64,000 nt of DNA from Microbacterium halophytorum (GTDB lineage Bacteria > Actinomycetota > Actinomycetes > Actinomycetales > Microbacteriaceae): contig NZ_PNFA01000005.1 of the NCBI RefSeq assembly GCF_002970975.1, positions 294,606 through 358,605 on the forward strand, given 5' to 3'. The notes beneath the pieces were generated by a model. It was not told the origin of the DNA. It worked only from the letters and a program-made list of their open reading frames with translations, and made no database searches. The position numbers and the translations under genes are program-made. The first letter of the stretch is position 1, and each line of letters opens with the position of its first letter. Of the stretch, positions 52,090 to 60,963 are shown in pieces.

Positions 52090-52971
52090 ATGACGGGAGC
52101 AGAACCGCAGCTGGGCGAGCTCGGCGCGTTCCTCCGCGCGCGCCGCGAGCGGGTGTCGCCCGGGGAGATCGGGCTCGCTTCGACGGGGCGGAGGCGTACG
52201 CCGGGCCTGCGCCGCGAAGAGGTCGCGCAGCTCGCCGGTGTCGGCATCACCTGGTACACCTGGCTCGAGCAGGGCAGGGCGTCCGGGGTCTCGGAGCAGG
52301 TCATCGGCGCCGTGGCGCGGGTGCTCCGGATGACCGAGGCGGAGCGGCACCATGCGCTCGTGCTGTCGGGCCACGCGCCCGTGAAGCAGGCGCCGCCGAT
52401 GCGGCTGCTGCCGTCGCAGGCGGCGATCCTCGAGAAGCTGCTGCCGTTCCCCGCAGCGGTGCAGACCGACGGCTACGAGATCGTCGCGTCGAACCGCGCC
52501 TACCGGTTCCTGTTCGACGACCTCGACGCCTACGACCCCGACGACCGCAACTGCGCGTGGCTGATGTTCACCGAGGCCGCGTGGCGGGGCGCCCTCGTCG
52601 ACGAGTCGCAGGTGCTGCCCGACATCGCGGCCCGACTGCGCGCGCACCGCGCCGAGCACAGGGACGAGCCGCGGTGGGAGAAGCTGATCGACCGCCTGCT
52701 CGAGCGCTCCGACGACTTCCGCCGCCTGTGGGAGCACCACGAGGTCGCGGACGAGCGCACCCGGCTGCGTCGGTACCGCTCGCCGCGGGCGGGTGCCCTG
52801 AACGTCGATTTCCAGAGCCTGTGGCTCGACCAGCGCAGCGGCGCGCGCATCATCGTGATGTCGCCCGCCGACCGCGCGACGGAGGAGCGGCTCGAACGGC
52901 TCTCCCACCTGGTCGCGTCCGCGCCCGCGTGGACGGCGCGCGACGGCGTCGTCGGCGAGCTCGCGAGCTGA
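52090..52971 (+). CDS. XRE-family regulator with MmyB-like ligand-binding domain
   Basis: A 293-residue regulator. The N-terminal helix-turn-helix (LGAFLRARRERVSPGEIGLA, then GLRREEVAQLAGVGITWYTW) carries the RRTPGLRREEVA signature of the MmyB family. The C-terminal domain (FPAAVQTDGYEIVASNRAYR, then ALNVDFQSLWLDQRSGARII) is the MmyB/PAS-like pocket that binds fatty or aromatic ligands. Together with the divergent MFS gene it looks like a ligand-responsive repressor-exporter pair. Confidence 0.92.
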   Translation: MTGAEPQLGELGAFLRARRERVSPGEIGLASTGRRRTPGLRREEVAQLAGVGITWYTWLEQGRASGVSEQVIGAVARVLRMTEAERHHALVLSGHAPVKQAPPMRLLPSQAAILEKLLPFPAAVQTDGYEIVASNRAYRFLFDDLDAYDPDDRNCAWLMFTEAAWRGALVDESQVLPDIAARLRAHRAEHRDEPRWEKLIDRLLERSDDFRRLWEHHEVADERTRLRRYRSPRAGALNVDFQSLWLDQRSGARIIVMSPADRATEERLERLSHLVASAPAWTARDGVVGELAS

Positions 52972-52998
52972 CGGCGGTCGGGCGGCGCGCGGGCGGGG

Positions 52999-53292
52999 TC
53001 AGCGCGGGAGCGCGCCGCCGTCCGCGCCGGGGTCGCCGCCGTCCGGGCCGGCCCCGCCGTCGTCGGGTCCGCCCCGCTCGGGCCCTGATCCTCCGGCCCC
53101 GCCGCCCTTCTTCGGCGTCGCGAACGCGAAGGCGAAGACCGCCATGAAGGCGCAGCCGATCGCGATCCATACCCCGAGGTCGCCCGTCGCGACGCCGATC
53201 GCCGTTCCCACTCCGAGCCCGAGCGCGACGCCGAGGCCCCAGTTCGGCTCTCGATCCGCCCACCGCCCCGCTGGTTTGCTGGTGTCAGACAT
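52999..53292 (-). CDS. Small two-helix membrane protein, unknown
   Basis: A 97-residue protein. After a polar start (MSDTSKPAGRWADREPNWG) two glycine-rich helices follow (LGVALGLGVGTAIGVATGDL and GVWIAIGCAFMAVFAFAFAT), then a Gly/Pro/Asp-rich tail. The start at 53292 is preceded by GAAGGGGG. Similar short proteins are common next to unrelated genes in actinobacteria; no function is assigned. Confidence 0.65.
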   Translation of the reverse strand: MSDTSKPAGRWADREPNWGLGVALGLGVGTAIGVATGDLGVWIAIGCAFMAVFAFAFATPKKGGGAGGSGPERGGPDDGGAGPDGGDPGADGGALPR

Positions 53293-53505
53293 CCGGGCCC
53301 CCTTCCGGCCGGTCGTGCCACAACGGTACGCCCGGCTCGCGCCGCGGCGCCTCCCCCGTGCGGCGGAGATCTCGGGGCGCGAGGGCGCGGCCCGCCCCGT
53401 CGTCGCGGGGTCGAGCCGGTGCCGGCGACCCCGCGCGGGCGCTTTCGGCCGCAGCGGCACCGCCGAGCACGCCGGATGTCGGCGCTGAGGGGCAGGATGG
53501 AGGCC

Positions 53506-56500
53506 ATGGACGTTCTCGATCGGTTCTCCCCCGCCACGCGGGAGTGGTTCCGCGGGGCGTTCCCGGCGCCGACGAGCGCGCAGGCCGGCGCGTGGCAGGC
53601 CGTCTCGAAGGGCAGGCACGCGCTCGTGGTCGCGCCGACGGGCTCCGGCAAGACGCTGGCCGCGTTCCTGTGGGCGATCGACCGCGCGTTCCGCGAGCCG
53701 CGCGACCCGGCGTCGAAGACCACGCGCGTGCTCTACGTGTCGCCGCTGAAAGCGCTCGGCGTCGACGTCGAGCGCAACCTCCGCTCCCCGCTCGTCGGCA
53801 TCTCGCAGGCCGGCCGCCGCCTGGGCATCGAGGTGCCGGATGTCACGGTCGGGGTGCGCTCAGGCGACACCCCCGCGAACGAGCGGCAGAAGCTCGTGCG
53901 GAACCCGCCCGAGATCCTGATCACGACGCCGGAGTCGCTCTACCTGATGCTCACGAGCCAGGCGGCGAAGACGCTGCGCGGTGTGCACACCGTGATCGTC
54001 GACGAGGTGCACGCCGTCGCGGCGACCAAGCGCGGCGCGCACCTCGCGGTGTCACTCGAGCGGCTCGACGACGCCATCCGGGCGGGCGGGGGCGAACCGG
54101 CGCAGCGCGTCGGGCTGTCGGCGACCGTGCGGCCGATCGACGAGGTCGCGCGCTTCCTCGGCGGTGCCGCGCCCGTCGACATCGTCGCTCCGCGAGCGTC
54201 GAAGACGTTCGACCTGCGCGTGACCGTGCCGGTCGACGACATGCAGAGCCCACCGCCCGCGGGCTCCGGGCGACCCGCGGCCAGCGGGGGCCCGACCGGA
54301 GCCCGCACTTCGGCGAGCGACGGGGGCGACCGCGCGTCGGGCGCCGCCGGCGACGAGTCCGACGACTGGTTCCGCCCGCCGCAGCAGACCGAGATCACGG
54401 GCTCGATCTGGCCGCACGTCGAGGAGGCGATCGTCGACCGCGTCGTCGAGCAGCGCTCGACGATCGTGTTCGCGAACTCCCGTCGGCTCGCCGAGCGCCT
54501 CACGGGGCGATTGAACGAGATCTACGCAGAGCGCCTCGGGCTCGAGGCTCCCCCTCCGGCGAAGGCCGCTCTGAACGGGCCGACGACGTCCGAGACCGCG
54601 GGCGTCGCGCCCGTGCTCGCGAAGGCGCACCACGGCTCGGTGTCGAAGGAGCAGCGCGCCCAGGTCGAGGACGAGCTGAAGTCGGGCTCGCTGCGCTGCG
54701 TCGTCGCGACCAGCAGCCTCGAGCTCGGCATCGACATGGGCGCCGTCGATCTCGTGATCCAGGTCGAGGCCCCGCCCAGCGCCGCCAGCGGCCTGCAGCG
54801 CGTCGGGCGCGCAGGGCACCAGGTGGGCGAGATCAGCCGCGCCGCGCTGTTCCCGAAGCACCGCGCGGACGTTCTGCACACGGCGATCGTGACCGAGCGG
54901 ATGCTGTCGGGGCAGATCGAGGCGATCGCGGTTCCGCAGAACCCGCTCGACATCCTCGCCCAGCAGACCGTCGCGGCGTGCGCGCTCGACGCGCTCGAGG
55001 TCGAGGAGTGGTACCGCACGGTGCGGCGCTCCGCCCCGTTCCGCACGCTTCCGCGCGGTTCGTTCGAAGCGACGCTCGACCTGATCGCCGGCCGGTATCC
55101 GTCCGACGAGTTCGCCGAGCTCCGCCCCCGCGTGGTCTGGGACCGCGACGCCGGCACGCTCGAGGGTCGGCCGGGTTCGCAGCACCTCGCCGTCACGAGC
55201 GGCGGCACGATCCCGGATCGCGGGCTGTTCGGGGTGTTCGTGGCCGGCGAGGAGCGCGGCGCGCGCGTCGGCGAGCTCGACGAGGAGATGGTGTACGAAT
55301 CGCGCGTGAACGACGTGTTCACGCTCGGCACGACGAGCTGGCGCATCGTCGAGATCACGCACGACCGCGTCAACGTGGTGCCCGCCTTCGGCCAACCGGG
55401 GCGCGTGCCGTTCTGGCACGGCGACGGCTTGGGGCGCCCCGCCGAGCTCGGCGAGGCACTCGGCGCCATGACCAGGCAGCTCTCCTCCGCGCCGCGCGAG
55501 AAGGCCGCCGACCGGCTCACCGAGGCGGGCCTCGACGAGCGGGCGGTCGCGAACCTGCTCGACTACCTCGACGAGCAGAAGGAGGCCACCGGCTCCCTCC
55601 CGACCGACCGCACGCTCACGATCGAGCGGGGCAAGGACGAGGTCGGCGACTGGCGCATCATCCTGCATTCCCCGTACGGAATGCACGTGCACGCACCGTG
55701 GGCGCTCGCGGTCGCCGCCCGCATCCGGGAGCGCCTCGGCGTCGACGGCTCCGCCGTGGCGAGCGATGACGGCATCATCGCGCGGATCCCGGACGCCGAG
55801 AGCCAGCCGCCCGGCGCCGAGCTGTTCGTCTTCGAGCCCGACGAGCTGGAGCAGATCGTCACCGACGAGGTGGGCGGTTCCGCGCTGTTCGCGTCGCGCT
55901 TCCGCGAGTGCGCCGCCCGCGCGCTGCTGATGCCGCGCCCTCGCCCGGGCAAGCGCACGCCCCTGTGGCAGCAGAGGCAGCGCTCGGCGCAGCTGCTCGA
56001 GGTCGCCCGCCGCCACCCGACGTTCCCGATCATCCTGGAGACCCTGCGCGAGGTGCTGCAGGACGTCTACGACCTGCCGGCGCTGATGCGGATCGCGCGC
56101 GGAATCGGCGAGCGGCGCATCCGGCTCGTCGAGACCGAGACGCCGCAGCCGTCGCCGTATGCCCGCGACCTGCTGTTCGGCTATGTCGGGGCGTTCATGT
56201 ACGAGGGCGACTCGCCCCTCGCCGAGCGCCGGGCCGCGGCGCTCTCGGTCGACCCGGCCCTCCTGAGCGAGCTGCTGGGCCGCGTCGAGATGCGCGAGCT
56301 CCTCGACCCGGATGTCGTGGCCCAGTACGAGGCCGAGGCGCAGCGCCTCGCTCCCGACCGGCGCGCCAGGGGCGTCGAGGGCGCCGCCGACCTGCTGCGC
56401 ACGCTCGGGGCGCTCACCTCCGCCGAGGTCGCCGCGCGCCTGCGGGGAGGCGAGGCCGAGCGAACGGGCGACGGCGACGCGCCGCGGGCCCCCTCGCGCA

Positions 56501-58407
56501 CGGGGCCCCCGACGGCCGGGGACGACGCGAACTGGCCGGACGCCGACGCAGCGGCACCCCCGCCGCCGGCCGCGGCGGACGCCGTGGCGGCGGCACACCT
56601 CGACGGGCTCGTGCGCGCGCGCCGCGCCATCCGCGTCACGATCGCCGGCGAGGCCCGCTTCGCCGCGATCGAAGACGCCGGGCGGCTGCGCGACGCGCTC
56701 GGGGCCGCCCTGCCGGTCGGCGTGCCGAACGCGTTCCTCGAACCCGTCGCTGACCCGATGGGCGACCTCGTCGCGCGCTACGCCCGCACGCACGGGCCGT
56801 TCACGACCGCGGCCGTCGCCGCGCGGCTCGGCATCGGCGTCGCGGTCGCGCGCCACACCCTGCAGCGGCTGGAGGCCGACGGGCGGATCGCGAGCGGCTT
56901 CTTCCTCCCCGAGGGCGAGGCCCCTGGCGCGGGCCCTTCCGCCGGCGGAGCCGCGGAACCGGGGGCGCCGCGCGATGCGGATGGGGCGCGGCACCCCGAG
57001 GGCGCCGAGCCCCGCGCACGCGGCGCCGGGGCATCGGCGGCCCCCGACGAGAACGAATGGTGCGACGCGGAGGCGCTCCGCCGCATCCGGATGCGCTCGC
57101 TCGCGGCGCTGCGCGGCAGCGTCGAGCCAGTCTCTCAGCCCGCCTACGCGCGCTTCCTCGCCGATTGGCAACACCTCGTCCGGCCGCTCGAGGGGATCGA
57201 CGGCGTTCTCGCGGCGATCGAGCAGCTCGCCGGAGTGCCCGCGCCGGCCAGCGCGTGGGAGTCGCTGCTGCTCCCCAGCCGGGTGCGGGACTACAGCCCC
57301 GCGATGCTCGACGAGCTCACGTCGACGGGCGAGGTGATCTGGGCGGGGCACGGCACGCTGCCCGGCCGCGACGGCTGGGTGTCGCTGCACCCCGCTGACG
57401 CGGCGGGCGTCACGCTCGGCGACCCGGCGGAGGAGGAGTTCGCGCCCGATTCGCTCGAAGGACGCATCCTGGGGGTCCTGTCGTTCGGCGGCGCCTACTT
57501 CGCGCCGCAGCTCGCCGAGCTGGCGAGGGCGCGCACGCCCGACGCCGAGGCGGCGGAGGTGTCGGAGTCGGCCGTCGTCGATGCGCTCTGGCGACTCGTG
57601 TGGGCCGGTCGCGTCACGAACGACACGTTCTCGCCCGTGCGCACGCTGCTGGCCGGCGGTACCCAGGCGCACCGCGCGAAGCGGCGCCCGCCGCGGGCGC
57701 GCGCGTTCCGCGGCGCCGGGCTGCGGCAGCCCGCGCCGCGCCCGACGATCGGCGGCCGCTGGTCGCTCCTGCCGCTGCGCGAGCCGGATGCGGCGGTGAG
57801 GGCGACCGCGACGGCGTCGCTCCTTCTCGACCGGTGCGGCGTCGTCACGCGCGGCGCCGTGCAGAGCGAGGGAACGCCCGGAGGGTTCGCGCAGGCGTAC
57901 CGCACCCTGGCGGCGCTCGAGCGCGCTGGCCACTGCCGGCGCGGCTACCTCATCGAGAAGCTCGGGGCGGCGCAGTTCGCCGCATCGCCGACGATCGACC
58001 TGATGCGGCGCTTCGCCGCCGCACCCGACCCCGCGCCGCTCGACGCGCTCGTGCTCGCGGCGACCGACCCCGCCAACCCGTACGGCGCCGCGCTGGCGTG
58101 GCCGACGATCGACGGCGTCAAGCACCGGCCGGGGCGCAAGGCCGGCGGCCTCGTCGTCACGGTCGACGGCGAGCTCGTGCTGTACCTGGAGCGCGGCGGG
58201 AAGAGCGCGCTCGTGTTCTCCGGCGACGAGGCCGTCGTGGGCGCCGCGTCGCGCGCGCTCGCCGACACGTCGCGCGCGCGGCGCCTCGAGACGCTCACGG
58301 TCGAGCAGGCGAACGGAGAATTCATCTACCGCGCGTCCCTCGGCCGCGCCCTGCGCGCCGCGGGCTTCGTCGAGTCGACGAAGGGCCTCACCCTCCGCCG
58401 CGCGTAG
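53506..58407 (+). CDS. lhr: Lhr-type superfamily 2 ATP-dependent helicase
   Basis: A 1,633-residue helicase, the long actinobacterial form of Lhr. Walker A is APTGSGKTLAAF near residue 45, Walker B is VIVDEVHAV, motif III is LSATVRP, and the RecA2 block has ATSSLELGIDMGAVDLVIQV and QRVGRAGHQVG. The core ends near residue 850; the C-terminal half is the Lhr-specific region, interrupted by two Ala/Gly/Pro-rich linkers. Mycobacterial Lhr is a 3'-5' DNA translocase induced by mitomycin C. The start is the ATG at 53506 (MDVLDRFSPATREWF); an in-frame ATG nine bases earlier is possible. Confidence 0.94.
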   Translation: MDVLDRFSPATREWFRGAFPAPTSAQAGAWQAVSKGRHALVVAPTGSGKTLAAFLWAIDRAFREPRDPASKTTRVLYVSPLKALGVDVERNLRSPLVGISQAGRRLGIEVPDVTVGVRSGDTPANERQKLVRNPPEILITTPESLYLMLTSQAAKTLRGVHTVIVDEVHAVAATKRGAHLAVSLERLDDAIRAGGGEPAQRVGLSATVRPIDEVARFLGGAAPVDIVAPRASKTFDLRVTVPVDDMQSPPPAGSGRPAASGGPTGARTSASDGGDRASGAAGDESDDWFRPPQQTEITGSIWPHVEEAIVDRVVEQRSTIVFANSRRLAERLTGRLNEIYAERLGLEAPPPAKAALNGPTTSETAGVAPVLAKAHHGSVSKEQRAQVEDELKSGSLRCVVATSSLELGIDMGAVDLVIQVEAPPSAASGLQRVGRAGHQVGEISRAALFPKHRADVLHTAIVTERMLSGQIEAIAVPQNPLDILAQQTVAACALDALEVEEWYRTVRRSAPFRTLPRGSFEATLDLIAGRYPSDEFAELRPRVVWDRDAGTLEGRPGSQHLAVTSGGTIPDRGLFGVFVAGEERGARVGELDEEMVYESRVNDVFTLGTTSWRIVEITHDRVNVVPAFGQPGRVPFWHGDGLGRPAELGEALGAMTRQLSSAPREKAADRLTEAGLDERAVANLLDYLDEQKEATGSLPTDRTLTIERGKDEVGDWRIILHSPYGMHVHAPWALAVAARIRERLGVDGSAVASDDGIIARIPDAESQPPGAELFVFEPDELEQIVTDEVGGSALFASRFRECAARALLMPRPRPGKRTPLWQQRQRSAQLLEVARRHPTFPIILETLREVLQDVYDLPALMRIARGIGERRIRLVETETPQPSPYARDLLFGYVGAFMYEGDSPLAERRAAALSVDPALLSELLGRVEMRELLDPDVVAQYEAEAQRLAPDRRARGVEGAADLLRTLGALTSAEVAARLRGGEAERTGDGDAPRAPSRTGPPTAGDDANWPDADAAAPPPPAAADAVAAAHLDGLVRARRAIRVTIAGEARFAAIEDAGRLRDALGAALPVGVPNAFLEPVADPMGDLVARYARTHGPFTTAAVAARLGIGVAVARHTLQRLEADGRIASGFFLPEGEAPGAGPSAGGAAEPGAPRDADGARHPEGAEPRARGAGASAAPDENEWCDAEALRRIRMRSLAALRGSVEPVSQPAYARFLADWQHLVRPLEGIDGVLAAIEQLAGVPAPASAWESLLLPSRVRDYSPAMLDELTSTGEVIWAGHGTLPGRDGWVSLHPADAAGVTLGDPAEEEFAPDSLEGRILGVLSFGGAYFAPQLAELARARTPDAEAAEVSESAVVDALWRLVWAGRVTNDTFSPVRTLLAGGTQAHRAKRRPPRARAFRGAGLRQPAPRPTIGGRWSLLPLREPDAAVRATATASLLLDRCGVVTRGAVQSEGTPGGFAQAYRTLAALERAGHCRRGYLIEKLGAAQFAASPTIDLMRRFAAAPDPAPLDALVLAATDPANPYGAALAWPTIDGVKHRPGRKAGGLVVTVDGELVLYLERGGKSALVFSGDEAVVGAASRALADTSRARRLETLTVEQANGEFIYRASLGRALRAAGFVESTKGLTLRRA

Positions 58408-58423
58408 CCGGCCGCCCGCCCCC

Positions 58424-58508
58424 GACACCGCGGGGGAACGCCCCCACCGCCGCGGTGTCAGATGACGCGCCGGAACCCGCACGCACGGCGCGTCGTCCGA
58501 CACCGCGG
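58424..58508. repeat. Three-arm inverted-repeat region after lhr
   Basis: GACACCGCGG occurs at 58424-58433 and 58499-58508, and its complement CCGCGGTGTC at 58450-58459. The first pair makes a 10-bp terminator-like stem after lhr. Alternatively 58450-58473 pairs with 58485-58508 over 24 positions with three mismatches and an 11-base loop. The two folds are mutually exclusive. No gene lies in 58408-58756. Confidence 0.7.
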
Positions 58509-58573
58509 CGGGCGTGCGCACCGGTGTGTCGGTCGCCCGCGACACGCCGCACTTGCGCGTCACAGGCGACCGG

Positions 58574-58734
58574 TATGCTGTCGCGGACATAGGCGGTGCG
58601 CCGGGGGTTCCGCACCGCGGGCACGACGCCGTGCGGTGCGGATTCCCCCGGCGCGATCGGCCCACTCGGGTGGATTCCCTGCCGGTGGGAATACCTCCGG
58701 CGGGTAGTGTGTTTACGCAGTTAGGCAGGCCTAA
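58574..58734 (+). promoter_or_regulatory. Structured leader and promoter of the hexapeptide-repeat gene
   Basis: A TATGCT box (58574-58579) would start a transcript near 58586. It contains a large stem, CCGGGGG plus CCGCACCGC (58601-58618) with GCGGTGCGG plus CCCCCGG (58633-58651), and a smaller one (TTCCC with GGGAA, 58675-58691). A second box, TAGTGT (58705-58710), lies next to the palindrome TTAGGC-AG-GCCTAA (58721-58734). That palindrome plus flank matches 13 of 19 positions of the DtxR/IdeR iron-box consensus. Assignment is by eye. Confidence 0.45.
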
Positions 58735-58756
58735 GTCAAGGCCACGGAAGGACATC

Positions 58757-59164
58757 GTGGGCAAGAACTACGTCGATATTGAAGACGACAACGGCGAGAC
58801 GCTGCGGTACCGGAAGCACATCAACGGCCGCGGGTTGGTCGCGCACGGCGCGAAGGTCCACCCCGAGGCCCGCGTGGAATCCGGCGCATACATCGAACCC
58901 GGCGTGCGCATCGACGCCGGCGCGAAGGTCGCGAAGGGCGCCTGGATCGAACCGAACGTTCAGATCGGCATGGGCGCCGTCATCGACGCCAACGCGCACA
59001 TCGGCCCCGGCGCCGCGATCGGCGCCCGCGCGCACATCGGCATCCGGTCGATGATCGGCGCGGAGGCGCTCGTCGCTGACGACTCGATCATCGCGGACGA
59101 CGAGAAGATCGCCACCGGCGCGCGGATCAGGACCGACCGCCGAGGCTTCCACCTGGCCGCCTGA
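58757..59164 (+). CDS. Left-handed beta-helix (hexapeptide-repeat) protein
   Basis: A 135-residue protein. After about 30 residues (GKNYVDIEDDNGETLRYRKH) at least nine hexapeptide turns follow, for example ARVESGAYIEPGVRIDAGAK and VQIGMGAVIDANAHIGPGAA. Such folds occur in acyltransferases and gamma-carbonic anhydrases. The chain is short and no catalytic His/acceptor domain is evident, so it may be a structural or regulatory version. The start is GTG 58757 after GGAAGGA. The long leader with a possible metal-repressor palindrome suggests tight control. Confidence 0.78.
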   Translation: MGKNYVDIEDDNGETLRYRKHINGRGLVAHGAKVHPEARVESGAYIEPGVRIDAGAKVAKGAWIEPNVQIGMGAVIDANAHIGPGAAIGARAHIGIRSMIGAEALVADDSIIADDEKIATGARIRTDRRGFHLAA

Positions 59165-59174
59165 CCCACCACTC

Positions 59175-59212
59175 GCGACGCACCCGCTCGGCCCCGCCGG
59201 CGGGTGCGTCGC
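59175..59212 (+). terminator. Terminator after the hexapeptide-repeat gene
   Basis: GCGACGCACCCGC (59175-59187) pairs perfectly with GCGGGTGCGTCGC (59200-59212), a 13-bp stem with a 12-base loop, ten bases after the stop codon. Confidence 0.8.
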
Positions 59213-59345
59213 CGTATGCGCCGGCTCCCCTGCGCGCGCCGGTGCGTCCGCGTGCGCGCGAGCGCCGAAGGGACGTTCGCCCGGGTGAGCGGCCGGCGTT
59301 CGGCGGCGCCGACCGGGCCGCGGGGAACGATGCGGACGCCGGACC

Positions 59346-60113
59346 TCAGCGCGAGGAGCGCACTCCGCGGCCGCGCGTGATGCCGGCGAAGTGCTGCACG
59401 TCGTCCGCGTCGCGGTCGCGGCGCCATGCGAGCGCCACCTGCGACACGGGGGCGCCCGCGAGGGGGCGGTAGTCGGCGTCGCGCCGGTGGTGCAGGCGCG
59501 CGAGCGACATCGGCACGACGACGACGCCGATGCCCGACGCGGCGATCGCGATGGCGTCCTCCGTCGTCGCGGGAGCGTCGAAGCGCGGCGCGGCGGTCGG
59601 CAGCCCGAGCTCGCCCAGCACGTCGTCCGCCGCCGTGATCAGGACTTCGCCGGCCAGGTCATCCGGGGCCAGCTCGTCGGCGGCCATGAGCGACGACTCG
59701 TTCGACGCGACGACGACCGGCACCTCGTCGTAGAGCCGCAGGATGTGCACGTCGTCGGCGTCGCCCGCCAGGGGGAGGCGCACGATCGCGGCGTCGACCT
59801 CGCCGGCGTCCAGCGCCGTGCGCTGCTCCGCCGCTGTCAGCGGCACGAGCTCGATGGCCTGCTCGGGCCGCTGCTCGCGCCAGCGCTGGACCCATTTCCC
59901 GGGCGTCGCGCCCGCGACCGTGCCGAGGCGGAAGGTGCGCGGCCGCGGCGCGGCGTCCCCGCGCGCCGAAGCGCCCCGCTGGGCCTCGCCGCGCCGCCCG
60001 CGCGAGGCCGCGGCACCGTGCCCGCTGCCCCGCGCGCCGTTGCGGCCCGCGCCGCGCCCGGCGGAGCCCCGCGCCTGCCCGCGCGCACCGCGACCCGGAT
60101 TCCGCTTCACCAT
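59346..60113 (-). CDS. LysR-type effector-domain protein lacking a helix-turn-helix
   Basis: A 255-residue protein. Residues 62-250 match a LysR substrate-binding domain (FRLGTVAGATPGKWVQRWRE, then DAAIVRLPL, LYDEVPVVVASN, and GIGVVVVPMSLARLHHR). The normal N-terminal winged helix is replaced by about 60 residues of Arg/Gly/Ala low complexity (GRGARGQARGSAGRGAGRNG onward), which is basic and may bind nucleic acid. It could be a co-regulator or ligand sink. The start is the ATG at 60113. Confidence 0.8.
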   Translation of the reverse strand: MVKRNPGRGARGQARGSAGRGAGRNGARGSGHGAAASRGRRGEAQRGASARGDAAPRPRTFRLGTVAGATPGKWVQRWREQRPEQAIELVPLTAAEQRTALDAGEVDAAIVRLPLAGDADDVHILRLYDEVPVVVASNESSLMAADELAPDDLAGEVLITAADDVLGELGLPTAAPRFDAPATTEDAIAIAASGIGVVVVPMSLARLHHRRDADYRPLAGAPVSQVALAWRRDRDADDVQHFAGITRGRGVRSSR

Positions 60114-60308
60114 GTCACTCAGCGTACGGCGCGCTCCGCTCCCGCCGCTGTGTGCGCCGCCGGGCAGGGCCCGGCACTCCGTGGGCCGAGCACGGCACCG
60201 GCCCCGGCATGCCTCGCGTGCGCACGACGCCGACCCCGCCGCCGCACGGCCGCTCGGTCGCGCCCGAAGCGCTTCGCCGCGCGGATCGTGCCGCGCGTCG
60301 GCGGCCGC

Positions 60309-60800
60309 TCACTCCCCCAGCAGCGCGTCGATCTTCTCGCGGAGGTATGCCTCGAGCGGCATGGTCGCGCCCGCGGCCGTCCACCGGATCCGCACGACGC
60401 CGTCGACGACGCGCAGCGGCCCCGCCGACCCCGACGCGGAGAGCGCGCCCAGGTCGATCTCGACGTGATCGACGTCGACGACGTCGCCCGGCGAGAACCC
60501 GCCGCGCACGCACATCGCCTCGGCGTCCGCGCGGCGGCGGGCCGCATCCGACGTGAAGCCGCGGCGGCGCTCCTCGCTCGCACGCAGAACGTCGCCGACC
60601 TCGTAGACGGCCTCAGCGGAGATCAGGAGCGTGCCGACGCGCCAGGCCTCGCCGTCCGGGACGACCTTCGGGCGCGCGCCCGCGGCCGCGCGCAGCCGGC
60701 CCGGCACGACGAGCCGCCCGAGGTGCTCGCGCGGGGCGTCGGCCAGGCGCTCGCGCGCGGCCTCGAACAGCTCGACCGCCTGCCGCCCCGCGTCTTCCAC
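60309..60800 (-). CDS. Hypothetical protein
   Basis: A 163-residue soluble protein that I do not recognise. The N-terminal helix EDAGRQAVELFEAARERLAD is followed by a beta-rich middle (RLVVPGRLRAAAGARPKVVP, then GEAWRVGTLLISAEAVYEVG) and an acidic C-terminal part (GDVVDVDHVEIDLGALSASG). It starts at GTG 60800. TAGGTT lies exactly six bases upstream, the leaderless arrangement also seen for its upstream neighbour. No membrane helix is evident. Confidence 0.65.
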   Translation of the reverse strand: MEDAGRQAVELFEAARERLADAPREHLGRLVVPGRLRAAAGARPKVVPDGEAWRVGTLLISAEAVYEVGDVLRASEERRRGFTSDAARRRADAEAMCVRGGFSPGDVVDVDHVEIDLGALSASGSAGPLRVVDGVVRIRWTAAGATMPLEAYLREKIDALLGE

Positions 60801-60963
60801 CCCACCAACCTACGCGGCCCGCGGGGCGGGATCCGAGCGCGCACGCGTCCGTTCGGGCACGACCGGGCGCGGACCCCCGTGGGGAGACCACGATCACCGG
60901 CACCCGAGCGGCGGATCACCCGGCGCGGCGCCGGGCGTCACAGGGCGCGGTGCCCGCGCACCG

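Noticed and set aside
54052..58764. A 1,570-codon minus-strand open frame opposite the Lhr helicase gene
   Set aside because: Shadow of the helicase gene; its composition is the complement of the helicase codon pattern.
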